Positions 1-6,932 of a stretch of 64,000 bases of DNA are shown here, in pieces. Position numbers and translations under genes: made by a program. The notes under the pieces were generated by a model that did not search any database, had not been told where the DNA came from, and saw only the letters and a program-made list of their open reading frames with translations. The first letter of the stretch is position 1, and each line of letters begins with the position of its first letter. This DNA comes from JAEZAF01 sp964395665 (GTDB lineage: Bacteria; Chloroflexota; Anaerolineae; Aggregatilineales; Phototrophicaceae). Location: assembly GCA_964395665.1 (NCBI GenBank), contig CAYNDH010000006.1, positions 1 through 64,000 of the forward strand, read 5' to 3'.

Positions 1-485
1 GCGATCACCTTCAGCTTGGGATTGAGCGCCATCACGGTCAGCTCGAACCGCACCTGATCATTGCCCTTACCCGTGCAGCCGTGGGCGATGGCATCCGCCC
101 CTTCGATTTCGGCGATCTCCACCAGATGCTTGGCGATCAGCGGACGGGCAAATGACGTCCCCAGCAGATAGTCACGCTCATAGACCGCCCCCGCCTGAAG
201 GGTCGGGAAGATGAAATCGCGCAGGAATTCATCACGCAGGTCGCGGATATACAGCTTGCTTGCACCGGATTTCAGAGCCTTCTCTTCAAGGCCTTCCAGT
301 TCTTCTTCCTGCCCCAGATCCGCGCAGAAGCAGATCACTTCACAGTCGTCGTAATTCTCGCGCAGCCACGGAACAATAACCGATGTATCCAGACCGCCGC
401 TGTACGCCAGAACAACTTTTTGGACTTTCTGCTTCTGTGCCGTACCAGCGCTGGCGGCTGCGTCAGTTGTTGCTTCAGTGCTCAT
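1..485 (-). CDS. argG: Argininosuccinate synthase, N-terminal part
   Basis: Joins citrulline and aspartate with ATP to make argininosuccinate in cytosolic arginine biosynthesis. Only the first ~161 codons are present; the rest lies before base 1. Reading in from the ATG at 485, an extension of about 20 residues rich in Ala/Thr/Lys comes before the ATP-pyrophosphatase P-loop (VVLAYSGGLDTS). Next come the family features CADLGQ, ARPLIAKH and HGCTGKGNDQVRFE. No other family carries this combination. The gene sits behind a promoter, a short leader ORF and an intrinsic terminator, which suggests regulation by attenuation. The identity is certain; the extended N-terminus is slightly unusual. Confidence 0.97.
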   Translation of the reverse strand, partial: MSTEATTDAAASAGTAQKQKVQKVVLAYSGGLDTSVIVPWLRENYDDCEVICFCADLGQEEELEGLEEKALKSGASKLYIRDLRDEFLRDFIFPTLQAGAVYERDYLLGTSFARPLIAKHLVEIAEIEGADAIAHGCTGKGNDQVRFELTVMALNPKLKVI

Positions 486-519
486 AATTCAGAATGCTCC
501 TCATCCGGTGATGGGTTAC

Positions 520-549
520 AAAAAAGACCCCGAAGCAGGTTCGGGGTCT
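520..549 (-). terminator. Intrinsic terminator in the argG leader (attenuator)
   Basis: On the minus strand a perfect 9-bp stem (GACCCCGAA / TTCGGGGTC, loop CCTGC) is followed directly by TTTTTTG. It lies only 35 bases upstream of the argG ATG and downstream of the argG promoter. It therefore cannot simply end the preceding gene and is best read as a conditional terminator. Confidence 0.85.
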
Positions 550-588
550 CGTTAATCGGTTGAACGGGATGTTCAGCCGACGCGCACG

Positions 589-663
589 CTAAGACAGTAA
601 ACCTGACTTAAAGGGATACTGGAAACGCGGACGTCGGTTCGTTGAGTTCATCGGGTTCATCAT
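589..663 (-). CDS. Putative arginine leader peptide upstream of argG
   Basis: A 24-codon ORF starts with tandem ATG codons and contains the run Arg-Arg-Pro-Arg (CGA CGT CCG CGT) before its TAG stop. It lies between a strong promoter and the intrinsic terminator in front of argG. The predicted transcription start falls 2-3 bases before the first ATG, so the message would be leaderless. Between the stop codon and the terminator is an imperfect hairpin (556-581; arms TCGGCTGAAC and GTTCAACCGA). The Arg-codon segment CCGACG is the exact complement of CGTCGG at the base of that hairpin. This is the layout of classical attenuation: ribosome stalling at Arg codons would change the RNA fold. I could not find an antiterminator that clearly unpairs the terminator stem, so the mechanism is inferred. 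Confidence 0.6.
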   Translation of the reverse strand: MMNPMNSTNRRPRFQYPFKSGLLS

Positions 664-671
664 GGGCGCTA

Positions 672-699
672 AGGATAGCGCGCTTTCAGGCTTTGTCAA
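672..699 (-). promoter_or_regulatory. Sigma70-type promoter of the argG leader
   Basis: The minus strand has TTGACA (694-699), a 16-bp spacer and TATCCT (672-677), in the non-coding stretch between the preceding acetyltransferase gene and argG. The implied start at about 665 is immediately before the ATG at 663. Confidence 0.7.
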
Positions 700-730
700 G
701 CACCTGTTACCAGGCACCTGTTGATCCAAT

Positions 731-1042
731 TTACCCGGCTGAAAATCCAAAGGCGTTGTCCTGATATTCACGATGGCGACTGATGTAGCTCTTGACATAC
801 GGGCACAGGGGGTTCACCTTGTAGCCTTCATTTTTCGCCCAGTCCAGCGCATATTTCGCCAGCTTACCGGCGATGCCACGGCCCTCATAGGCCGGAGGGA
901 CTTCAGTGTGATGGATGATCATATTCGGCCCATGAATCATATACTGGATCAGGGCAATATCACTGCCGTCAAGCTGGATTTCAAACCGGTTTTCAGTGGT
1001 ATTGTTGGTCACTTCAAGGGAATCAATGTCGATGTCCGACAT
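731..1042 (-). CDS. GNAT N-acetyltransferase, YjdJ type
   Basis: A 103-residue single-domain protein. The segment with HTEVPPAYEGRGIAGKLA carries the acetyl-CoA pyrophosphate-binding R/Q-x-x-G-x-G/A signature of GNAT folds, and CPYVKSYISRH near the C-terminus is typical of the short YjdJ/Gtn1-like subfamily. The length fits that subfamily (about 90-105 residues). The acceptor substrate is unknown. The start is the ATG at 1042; its upstream ribosome site is weak. Transcribed toward argG but separated from it by argG's own promoter. Confidence 0.85.
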   Translation of the reverse strand: MSDIDIDSLEVTNNTTENRFEIQLDGSDIALIQYMIHGPNMIIHHTEVPPAYEGRGIAGKLAKYALDWAKNEGYKVNPLCPYVKSYISRHREYQDNAFGFSAG

Positions 1043-1065
1043 ACAGGTTTACTCTGCTTTCGCTC

Positions 1066-1085
1066 GTCTGATATATGTATCAGAC
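1066..1085. repeat. Perfect 20-bp palindrome between two minus-strand genes
   Basis: GTCTGATA-TATG-TATCAGAC is a perfect 8-bp inverted repeat with a 4-base loop, 24 bases upstream of the acetyltransferase ATG. It has no U-tract on either strand, so an operator is as likely as an RNA hairpin. Confidence 0.5.
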
Positions 1086-1135
1086 TGACCAGCCACAGGG
1101 GATATTACCCGATCAGCCAGTCAGCCAACCTGCAC

Positions 1136-1648
1136 TCAGCGCCTCTGCCGACGCTGTTCCTGCTGATTGTAATATTCTTCCATCAGATGATCAGCATCAC
1201 GTTGGCTGTCTTCAGGATCGATCAGTTCGCCATCTTCGCCCAGCACCATCCGCCCAACCTCATCAGCGTCACCGGCACGTTTTGGCTTTTCGCGGTAGCG
1301 TCGGCTCGATTCCAGCATCTGATCAGCCATGATATGCGTCAACGCCTGCCTGCGCATTGATGCATCGGCCATCCCGGAGTCGAAAATGGCTATCATCATC
1401 TGAAAAAAGATACTCATCGCCCACCCTGTCGTCAGCAGCACACCGCTGGCGATAAGGGCGTCCCGTGCATTTTCACTCAGGGATGCCAGTTCCGGTGTAT
1501 TGACGACAAGCATCATACTGATAAAGGCAAAGATGAAAAACAGCAGTGCATTGACACCCAGAAAGACATACCGCGTGATCCGCTTCTGTCGCCGCACATG
1601 GGCATCCACCCGTTCTTCAAGATCATCCATTTCGCTAAACGGTCTCAT
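1136..1648 (-). CDS. Two-TM membrane protein of unknown function
   Basis: A 170-residue protein. A charged N-terminus (about 1-25) is followed by two membrane helices at about 25-48 and 60-85, then a hydrophilic, strongly charged tail ending in a Gln/Arg-rich stretch. The layout resembles 2TM-domain proteins but I cannot name a family. I chose the ATG at 1648 because it begins a sensible cytosolic N-terminus and has AGGG about 9 bases upstream; an in-frame extension to 1921 is possible but has low-complexity content. No function is proposed. Confidence 0.65.
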   Translation of the reverse strand: MRPFSEMDDLEERVDAHVRRQKRITRYVFLGVNALLFFIFAFISMMLVVNTPELASLSENARDALIASGVLLTTGWAMSIFFQMMIAIFDSGMADASMRRQALTHIMADQMLESSRRYREKPKRAGDADEVGRMVLGEDGELIDPEDSQRDADHLMEEYYNQQEQRRQRR

Positions 1649-1734
1649 CTTCGTATCCCTGCCTTGCCCATCACGCCGGAGAGTCATCAGTATAGACGAA
1701 TACGCCGATTCCAGACACATTGTTGCACACCATC

Positions 1735-1766
1735 GAATCAAAACGGCCAGCGGAGAGGCTGGCCGT
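1735..1766 (-). terminator. Intrinsic terminator after the small gene at 1815-2093
   Basis: The minus strand has a perfect 9-bp stem (ACGGCCAGC / GCTGGCCGT) with a 6-base loop followed by TTTTGATT. It lies 48 bases past the stop of the small gene. Confidence 0.7.
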
Positions 1767-1814
1767 AATGGATACAGATATGATGGTGTGATTTCGTGTC
1801 GCATCACACTGGCT

Positions 1815-2093
1815 TTAAACAGGCTGCAAGCGGGGTGTGTAGGCTGGTCGGGTTTCGTCGCGATGCACAGGCTCGTCCTGATGCACAGGTTCACCGCCCG
1901 ATGGCGCACACGGATCTGCACAGGGTTCAGTCAGATTTCCCGGCACAGCAGATGTCAATCCATTAGTTCCAGAGAGATCGGCCTGATGCAGCGGCTTGAA
2001 GACCATGGTATCTGTCACCGGCTGCTGAAGCGTCGCATCCAGCGTACCCACCATCTGATCAGCCTGTTCAGAGATTTTGCGTAACCAGTTCAT
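1815..2093 (-). CDS. Small hypothetical protein, 92 aa
   Basis: The short ORF has a strong ribosome site (AAAAGGGGAAC) 4-12 bases before its ATG and its own downstream terminator, so it is likely a real gene. The N-terminal 30 residues could form an amphipathic helix (NWLRKISEQADQMV). The C-terminal third is acidic and Pro/His-rich with a near-repeat EPVHQDEPVHRDE. There are no Cys pairs, signal peptide or membrane segment. I do not recognise a family. Confidence 0.55.
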   Translation of the reverse strand: MNWLRKISEQADQMVGTLDATLQQPVTDTMVFKPLHQADLSGTNGLTSAVPGNLTEPCADPCAPSGGEPVHQDEPVHRDETRPAYTPRLQPV

Positions 2094-2117
2094 GACCGTT
2101 CCCCTTTTCTTTCATGC

Positions 2118-2176
2118 GTCGGTATGGATGTCGTTGTTTGACCTGTCTCCATAGTACGATTTCCACCCATACCGAC
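2118..2176. repeat. Long-range inverted repeat upstream of the small gene
   Basis: GTCGGTATGG (2118-2127) and CCATACCGAC (2167-2176) are exact reverse complements 39 bases apart; flanking bases extend the match to 13 positions with one mismatch. It lies directly before the strong ribosome site of the gene starting at 2093. It could be a leader RNA stem or a paired operator. Confidence 0.45.
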
Positions 2177-2258
2177 ACATCACCCTCAAGGGGTATTCAG
2201 GGGTATGAAAAGAGGTATTTCATCGCTAACTCGCCGTAATCCCTTCCCTGCGTCAGGG

Positions 2259-4889
2259 TTAGATCAGGCCAAGCTGACGCGCCGCGTCCGCCGCCCGCCC
2301 ACGCCCACTGACTCCCAGTTTGCCGTAGATGTTACGGGCATGGACCTTCACAGTTTCAACAGCAATCACCAGTTGATCGGCGATTTCGTTATTGCTTAGT
2401 CCCTGCACCATCAGATCCAGCACCTGACGTTCACGCTCGGTCAGTGGGTCCGTAAGCTGACGATTGACTTCATCCTGCCGGGTCAGCATCATGGGTTGGA
2501 CGATCTGCTGAATGTAATGTGAGCCGGGATGACGGCTGCCAGCATCGATTGCCTCATCGAATGTCCGGCTGCCCAGCTTCTGCGCTAAGGTCTCACGCAT
2601 GGCATCGACCATCTGCCAGTTGGCATACCAGTGATGGACGGTTTCCACCCCCGCATCGACCGCGCCCAGAATCTCCGCCGCCTGCTGATACTGACCTTCA
2701 TGGGTCAGCGCCAGCGCTTCGCACAACAGCCAGATACTCACACTATCAGAGAAAATCCACTTCGACTCCCAGATCGAGTGGAAAAATTCTCGATAGCCTT
2801 TGAAATCCCCGTTACTGCACAGCGTGGTCGCGATGCCCCACCATACACCGCTGCTATGCATTGGGACCAGTTCAGCCTGAATGCGATGTGCCTCCTGGGC
2901 ATCACGCAGCGCCGCCGCATAGTCGTTATATAACACCGATTTCAGGAACGCCCGCACACCCAGCAGCGCCTTCATCCCCTGCGGATAGCGATCATCCACC
3001 CGGCTGATCAGGGCCTCAAGTTCACCCGGAATCCTGAGAAGCTCATCGCGCTGGAACATCAGTTGGATATTCAGCAGCCCGATCGCCATCAGCCCTTTCA
3101 GGCTGCCGACCGTCTGCATCACCTTCTGTGCCTGTTGAAGATAGTCCGCCGCTTCATCATAGCGTTCCAGTGACAACAGGATGCCCGCCAGATTGCACAG
3201 AATCCACGCGGTCGTATTAGGTTCGCCGATCTTGTGCTGAAGGGCCAGCGCCTGCTGTAATCGTTCAACACCCTCCACTAAATCAATCCGGCAGCCGCTC
3301 CATGTCAGGGCTTCAGCGGTATAGAAATCATCTCCAACCTGCTGAAACAACTGCGCCGCACGATCAAAACACTGGATCGCCTCATCTTCAGTGCGGGTTG
3401 CCGCGGTATAGGGAATGGGGCTGAATGCGATCCCCCGCAGATAGAGCGTAAAAGCCTGCTCCCACACATCACCACTGCGCTCGAAGATCGCCAGCGGACG
3501 ATCAACTTTCGCCACCAGCTCGGAGAGTTCTACCCGTTCAACGGGCAGCCGCAGGAACTTGAAGCGCAGCCAGCGTGTTTCAAAACGGGCCGCCATTCGC
3601 GAGTCGGGTGCAATGCGGGCCGCACATTCCACCGCGCTTTGCAGCATGGTATTACCTTCCAGCGTGCGTTCCCGGATCTCGGTATAAAAATGCACGCTCT
3701 CCAGCGCGGCATCCAGCGCCGTCAGATCTTCGCGCTGAAGGCCGTAATTCCATGCCGCCGCCACATTATGAAAGTCGGCATCAATCCGCCGCATCGCGTC
3801 GAGATGACGGTGATCCTTGATCTGTGGTTCAAGCTGTGGCATAAACCGCATCAGGAAGTAAGCGATAAACTGCGAGATCCCGTCTTCATAGTCCGGGCTG
3901 GCCTCAAGCTGCTCAAAAGCATACTGGCGCAGCAGTTCATTGACCTGATAACGCCCGTTTGCATCCTTCCGCAGCATCGACTGATCGACCAGATCCGCCA
4001 GCATATCAACACTGGTTCCGGTGACATCACGCAGCGCCTCGGCGGTGGCCCCACCGCGAAACAGGCTGTAATACTGCATGACCTGCCGCTGTTCCGGCGT
4101 CAGCATCTTCCACGACGCATCAAACACCGTGCGGATGCTGCGATGACGGTCTTCCCAGTCGCGGTCACGGGCTTTCAACAGATCCAGACCGGTTTCAATT
4201 TCATGCGCAATAGTTTCAATCGGCAGCGTCCGCAGCCAGCTTGCGGCCAGTTCAATCGCCAGCGGCATCCCTTCCACCATCTGGCAGATATACCGTACCG
4301 TTTTCAGAGACTGATCCGTCAGCGGATAACCGCTCAGACGCGCCCGTTCAAGGAAAAGCTGCTGCGCCTCTCCGTCATCGTCATCATACGGCAGGCCTTT
4401 GACCTCGCGCACCCATTCATGCCGCAGGTTCAGCGCGATACGCGATGTCACCAGAATGCGCAGCCCGGGCGCGGCATCCAGCAGCCGCGTGAGCAGCGGC
4501 GCGGTATCCACCAGATGCTCGAAGTTGTCAAAATACAGCAGCATCTGCCGGTCGCGCAGATAAGCACAGACTTCCTTTTCGAGATCATCCGCCTGGGCCT
4601 GAAGTGCCAGTGCTTCGACCAGCGTATGCAAGAGCTGATCAGGATCATGCAGCGGGGCCAGCCACACCGAACAGACTCCATGCGGGAACACGGGCTGCAC
4701 CTCATAACTGATCTGACGGGCCAGCCGTGTTTTGCCGATCCCGCCGGGACCGATCAGCGTCAGCAGACGGCATCCGGGCGAAACCAGCAGCTCACTCAGG
4801 CTGTCAATTTCCTTCGTGCGACCGATAAACCCGAAACGCTCCGTCTCGTCAGGAATATGAAGTGAGTCATGTATTTCGTACAGAGCCAT
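2259..4889 (-). CDS. LuxR-family regulator with NB-ARC ATPase and TPR-like repeats
   Basis: An 876-residue signal-transduction ATPase of the MalT/AfsR class. An N-terminal NB-ARC/STAND domain has Walker A GPGGIGKT (about 47-54), a Walker B region LLYFDNFEHL and a sensor LVTSR. A winged-helix segment and a long helical TPR-like region follow (about 400-780). A C-terminal LuxR HTH of about 60 residues ends the protein (LTERERQVLDLMVQGLSNNEIA, then VKVHARNIYGKLGV). Ligand binding on the repeats presumably drives ATP-dependent oligomerisation and DNA binding. The ATG at 4889 has AAAAGG 9 bases upstream and is preferred over one 30 bases earlier. Its promoter region carries two tandem palindromes, suggesting autoregulation or a second regulator. 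The target is unknown. Confidence 0.93.
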   Translation of the reverse strand: MALYEIHDSLHIPDETERFGFIGRTKEIDSLSELLVSPGCRLLTLIGPGGIGKTRLARQISYEVQPVFPHGVCSVWLAPLHDPDQLLHTLVEALALQAQADDLEKEVCAYLRDRQMLLYFDNFEHLVDTAPLLTRLLDAAPGLRILVTSRIALNLRHEWVREVKGLPYDDDDGEAQQLFLERARLSGYPLTDQSLKTVRYICQMVEGMPLAIELAASWLRTLPIETIAHEIETGLDLLKARDRDWEDRHRSIRTVFDASWKMLTPEQRQVMQYYSLFRGGATAEALRDVTGTSVDMLADLVDQSMLRKDANGRYQVNELLRQYAFEQLEASPDYEDGISQFIAYFLMRFMPQLEPQIKDHRHLDAMRRIDADFHNVAAAWNYGLQREDLTALDAALESVHFYTEIRERTLEGNTMLQSAVECAARIAPDSRMAARFETRWLRFKFLRLPVERVELSELVAKVDRPLAIFERSGDVWEQAFTLYLRGIAFSPIPYTAATRTEDEAIQCFDRAAQLFQQVGDDFYTAEALTWSGCRIDLVEGVERLQQALALQHKIGEPNTTAWILCNLAGILLSLERYDEAADYLQQAQKVMQTVGSLKGLMAIGLLNIQLMFQRDELLRIPGELEALISRVDDRYPQGMKALLGVRAFLKSVLYNDYAAALRDAQEAHRIQAELVPMHSSGVWWGIATTLCSNGDFKGYREFFHSIWESKWIFSDSVSIWLLCEALALTHEGQYQQAAEILGAVDAGVETVHHWYANWQMVDAMRETLAQKLGSRTFDEAIDAGSRHPGSHYIQQIVQPMMLTRQDEVNRQLTDPLTERERQVLDLMVQGLSNNEIADQLVIAVETVKVHARNIYGKLGVSGRGRAADAARQLGLI

Positions 4890-4942
4890 TGAACGCAGCC
4901 TTTTGCCACTTTGGAACACTATTTCTACGGGAGGAGGTTCAT

Positions 4943-4976
4943 CGAAACAGCCGTTTCGAGTGAAACATCTGTTTCA
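4943..4976. promoter_or_regulatory. Tandem palindromic operator before the LuxR regulator
   Basis: Two 16-bp palindromes of the same design lie side by side: CGAAAC-N4-GTTTCG (4943-4958) and TGAAAC-N4-GTTTCA (4961-4976), centres 18 bp apart. A minus-strand -10-like TAAAAT (4976-4981) abuts the second one, so a bound protein would block RNA polymerase. A matched pair like this is unlikely by chance. Confidence 0.65.
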
Positions 4977-5043
4977 TTTTACCGTGTTTTTCCTACAATC
5001 AGAAATTCTGAGACCTGACTCTAAATTCAGCGACTTCGCTTCC

Positions 5044-5079
5044 AAACAAAAAGCGGCCCCGTCGTTAAGACAGGGCCGC
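5044..5079 (-). terminator. Intrinsic terminator after the PA14/SH3 gene
   Basis: The minus strand has GCGGCCC ... GGGCCGC (7 bp plus an inner 3-bp GTC/GAC) followed by TTTTTGTTT, 60 bases past the stop at 5139. Confidence 0.75.
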
Positions 5080-5138
5080 CAGTAGAGACTCTTACCTGAT
5101 ATCGAGTGATCAGGCTGATGGTTCAAATGCCTCAGTCG

Positions 5139-6542
5139 TTACTCAACCGGGACATCCGCAAGGACCAGCGGCGGTGCGACATTCACATAGCGAGCGCTCG
5201 ACCAGCCAACCACACCATTGAAATTCAGCTTCAGCCAGGCGGCATCATTGGTGCGGGCCAGGACGGTTGCTGAACTGCCACGCGGCATCACCATCAGCGA
5301 GTCCGCCGATGTATTCGGCTGTGCCCGCAGGTGAAGATTGGAAACCGTCGTCGCGGTATAGGCGGTTGCAGTGGTATTCGTGCTGGTGGAGAGCGTCGGG
5401 GCTGATGCCGCTGTGCTGTCAACCACCGGGACATTTGCTGCATTGGCCGTATCCACGAACAATCCGCTCACCCAGCCGCTGATGCCGCCCACATCCAGAC
5501 GGTACCAGGTGCGGTTCCCGTTCACACCGCTGATGCCGTAGACCTCATTGCGGCGGATCTTGGTCAGGATATCGCCATTGGTCGAAGGCAGACTGCGGAC
5601 GTTCAGCACGCTGGCGGTGACGGTCGCAGTTGCGCCTGCCACCGGCGTTGTCGGTGTTGTCGGATTTACCGCACCCGACGGCGCAATCAGCTTGAAGTCG
5701 ATATGCGCATCGAAGCCGGACTCAAAGTATTCGATAACGATATTGGTCGGGCCGCCGAGCAGATTAAAGTTGGCGGTGTATCCCTGCCCGGTGAAGGTAT
5801 GCCACTCATTGATGTAAGCGATACCATTGACGAAAACGCGCACACCGTCGTCCGCAAAGACCTGAATGCCATAGTTACCGGCAGGCAGATTCTGCGTGGT
5901 AGACCAGCGAACCGAGAAGTTGTCAGCAGGCATCCCATTCAGTGGTGCGCCCAGCCCCCAGCGGTAGGACGGCGGATTCGACTCGTTACGGGTGAGGAAC
6001 GGTGCGCCGCTCAGGTTCGGGTTGCTGTAGTACTGGGCAACCCAGTTACCGCTGCCCGTCACCTGCGTGGGGATGTCGTTGACATTGATCCATGTCATCT
6101 TGAGGAAGGCATTCCCGGTGATCTCGCGATAATCGACCTGAAGATGATGCACACCCGCGCTCAGCGGGACATCGACTGTCAGTGTATCGCCGGGGCGCGG
6201 CGTGTTATAGGTATTCAGCACGGAATTATCGTTCACCAGAAGCTGGACACCATCATCCACCGTGATCGAGAAGCGATACGTACCGGCTTCGAAGAACACA
6301 TCAGTGCCGAACCGGGCAGAGAAATTATCATTGGTCACAGATTCGTGAGGCGAACCGTTGCCCCAGTCGAAATTGATCTCGTTGAATGTCGCTTCATAAA
6401 CGGGCGGATCAATCATCTGCGCATTGTTATAAAACGATCCCTGCCAGGTTGCATACGAGTTCTGCGCGCTCACGGGCTGGGCAGCGTAACCACCGAATGC
6501 CAGCAGCGCGAATATCGGAAGTAAATAGAATAAGCGTTTCAT
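5139..6542 (-). CDS. Secreted protein with two PA14 domains and two SH3b domains
   Basis: A 467-residue exported protein. A signal peptide (about 1-25, ending near VSAQ) precedes two PA14-type beta-sandwich domains at about 34-150 and 165-285; both have the WxxxYYxN... and DNFSxR/W ... ADDGVxxxxN pattern. Two bacterial SH3-like domains follow at about 308-370 and 400-460 (VLNVRSLPSTNGD and LHLRAQPNTSADS). PA14 domains often bind carbohydrate and SH3b domains peptidoglycan or wall peptides, so an envelope-binding role is likely. I see no enzyme domain. The start at ATG 6542 has AAGGAAGG upstream and begins the signal peptide. Its own terminator lies at 5044-5079. Confidence 0.85.
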   Translation of the reverse strand: MKRLFYLLPIFALLAFGGYAAQPVSAQNSYATWQGSFYNNAQMIDPPVYEATFNEINFDWGNGSPHESVTNDNFSARFGTDVFFEAGTYRFSITVDDGVQLLVNDNSVLNTYNTPRPGDTLTVDVPLSAGVHHLQVDYREITGNAFLKMTWINVNDIPTQVTGSGNWVAQYYSNPNLSGAPFLTRNESNPPSYRWGLGAPLNGMPADNFSVRWSTTQNLPAGNYGIQVFADDGVRVFVNGIAYINEWHTFTGQGYTANFNLLGGPTNIVIEYFESGFDAHIDFKLIAPSGAVNPTTPTTPVAGATATVTASVLNVRSLPSTNGDILTKIRRNEVYGISGVNGNRTWYRLDVGGISGWVSGLFVDTANAANVPVVDSTAASAPTLSTSTNTTATAYTATTVSNLHLRAQPNTSADSLMVMPRGSSATVLARTNDAAWLKLNFNGVVGWSSARYVNVAPPLVLADVPVE

Positions 6543-6932
6543 CGAACTATCCTTCCTTTTGGCCTCTGAAAATGCGTGAGCTGTCATCCATGCCACCCGG
6601 CACGGTATGGGCATCATGCAAAAGTAAGAGTAAGACATCATCACACAGACATCCATACGCAGACAAAGGCCGCTGCGTTTTGTCATGCGTGACAATTTAT
6701 CCATTACAATCACAATTATAGTACCATGATCCACCGACCATTTGGCCTACGCTTGCCTGACGATCAGACGTTAATGGCCGATTTCACACATTCTGCTAAT
6801 ATTAAATTTAATCATTTCTCATCTGCTGACGGATTAGCGCACCCTGTGGTAAGCAAAAGGGCGAAGTTTTACACCTCGCCCTTCTGAAAAATCTGACTGT
6901 TTCCGTCATTCCGGACGGTTTGCAATCACGGG
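6543..6932. other. Intergenic region between two secreted-protein genes
   Basis: 390 bases without a convincing gene. It contains the terminator of the gene at 6933 (6853-6883) and, on the minus strand, a TATAAT at 6715-6720 that may be the -10 of the PA14/SH3 gene; no good -35 partner is visible. Confidence 0.5.
6853..6883 (-). terminator. Intrinsic terminator after the PPC-type protein gene
   Basis: The minus strand has AAGGGCGA / TCGCCCTT, an 8-bp perfect stem with an 11-base loop, followed by TTGCTT after the stem's own T's. It is 50 bases past the stop at 6933. Confidence 0.75.

Noticed and set aside
3639..4865. Plus-strand ORF of 408 codons
   Set aside because: It is antisense to the well-supported LuxR/NB-ARC gene, has no recognisable domain, and its length is explained by the codon bias of the real gene.
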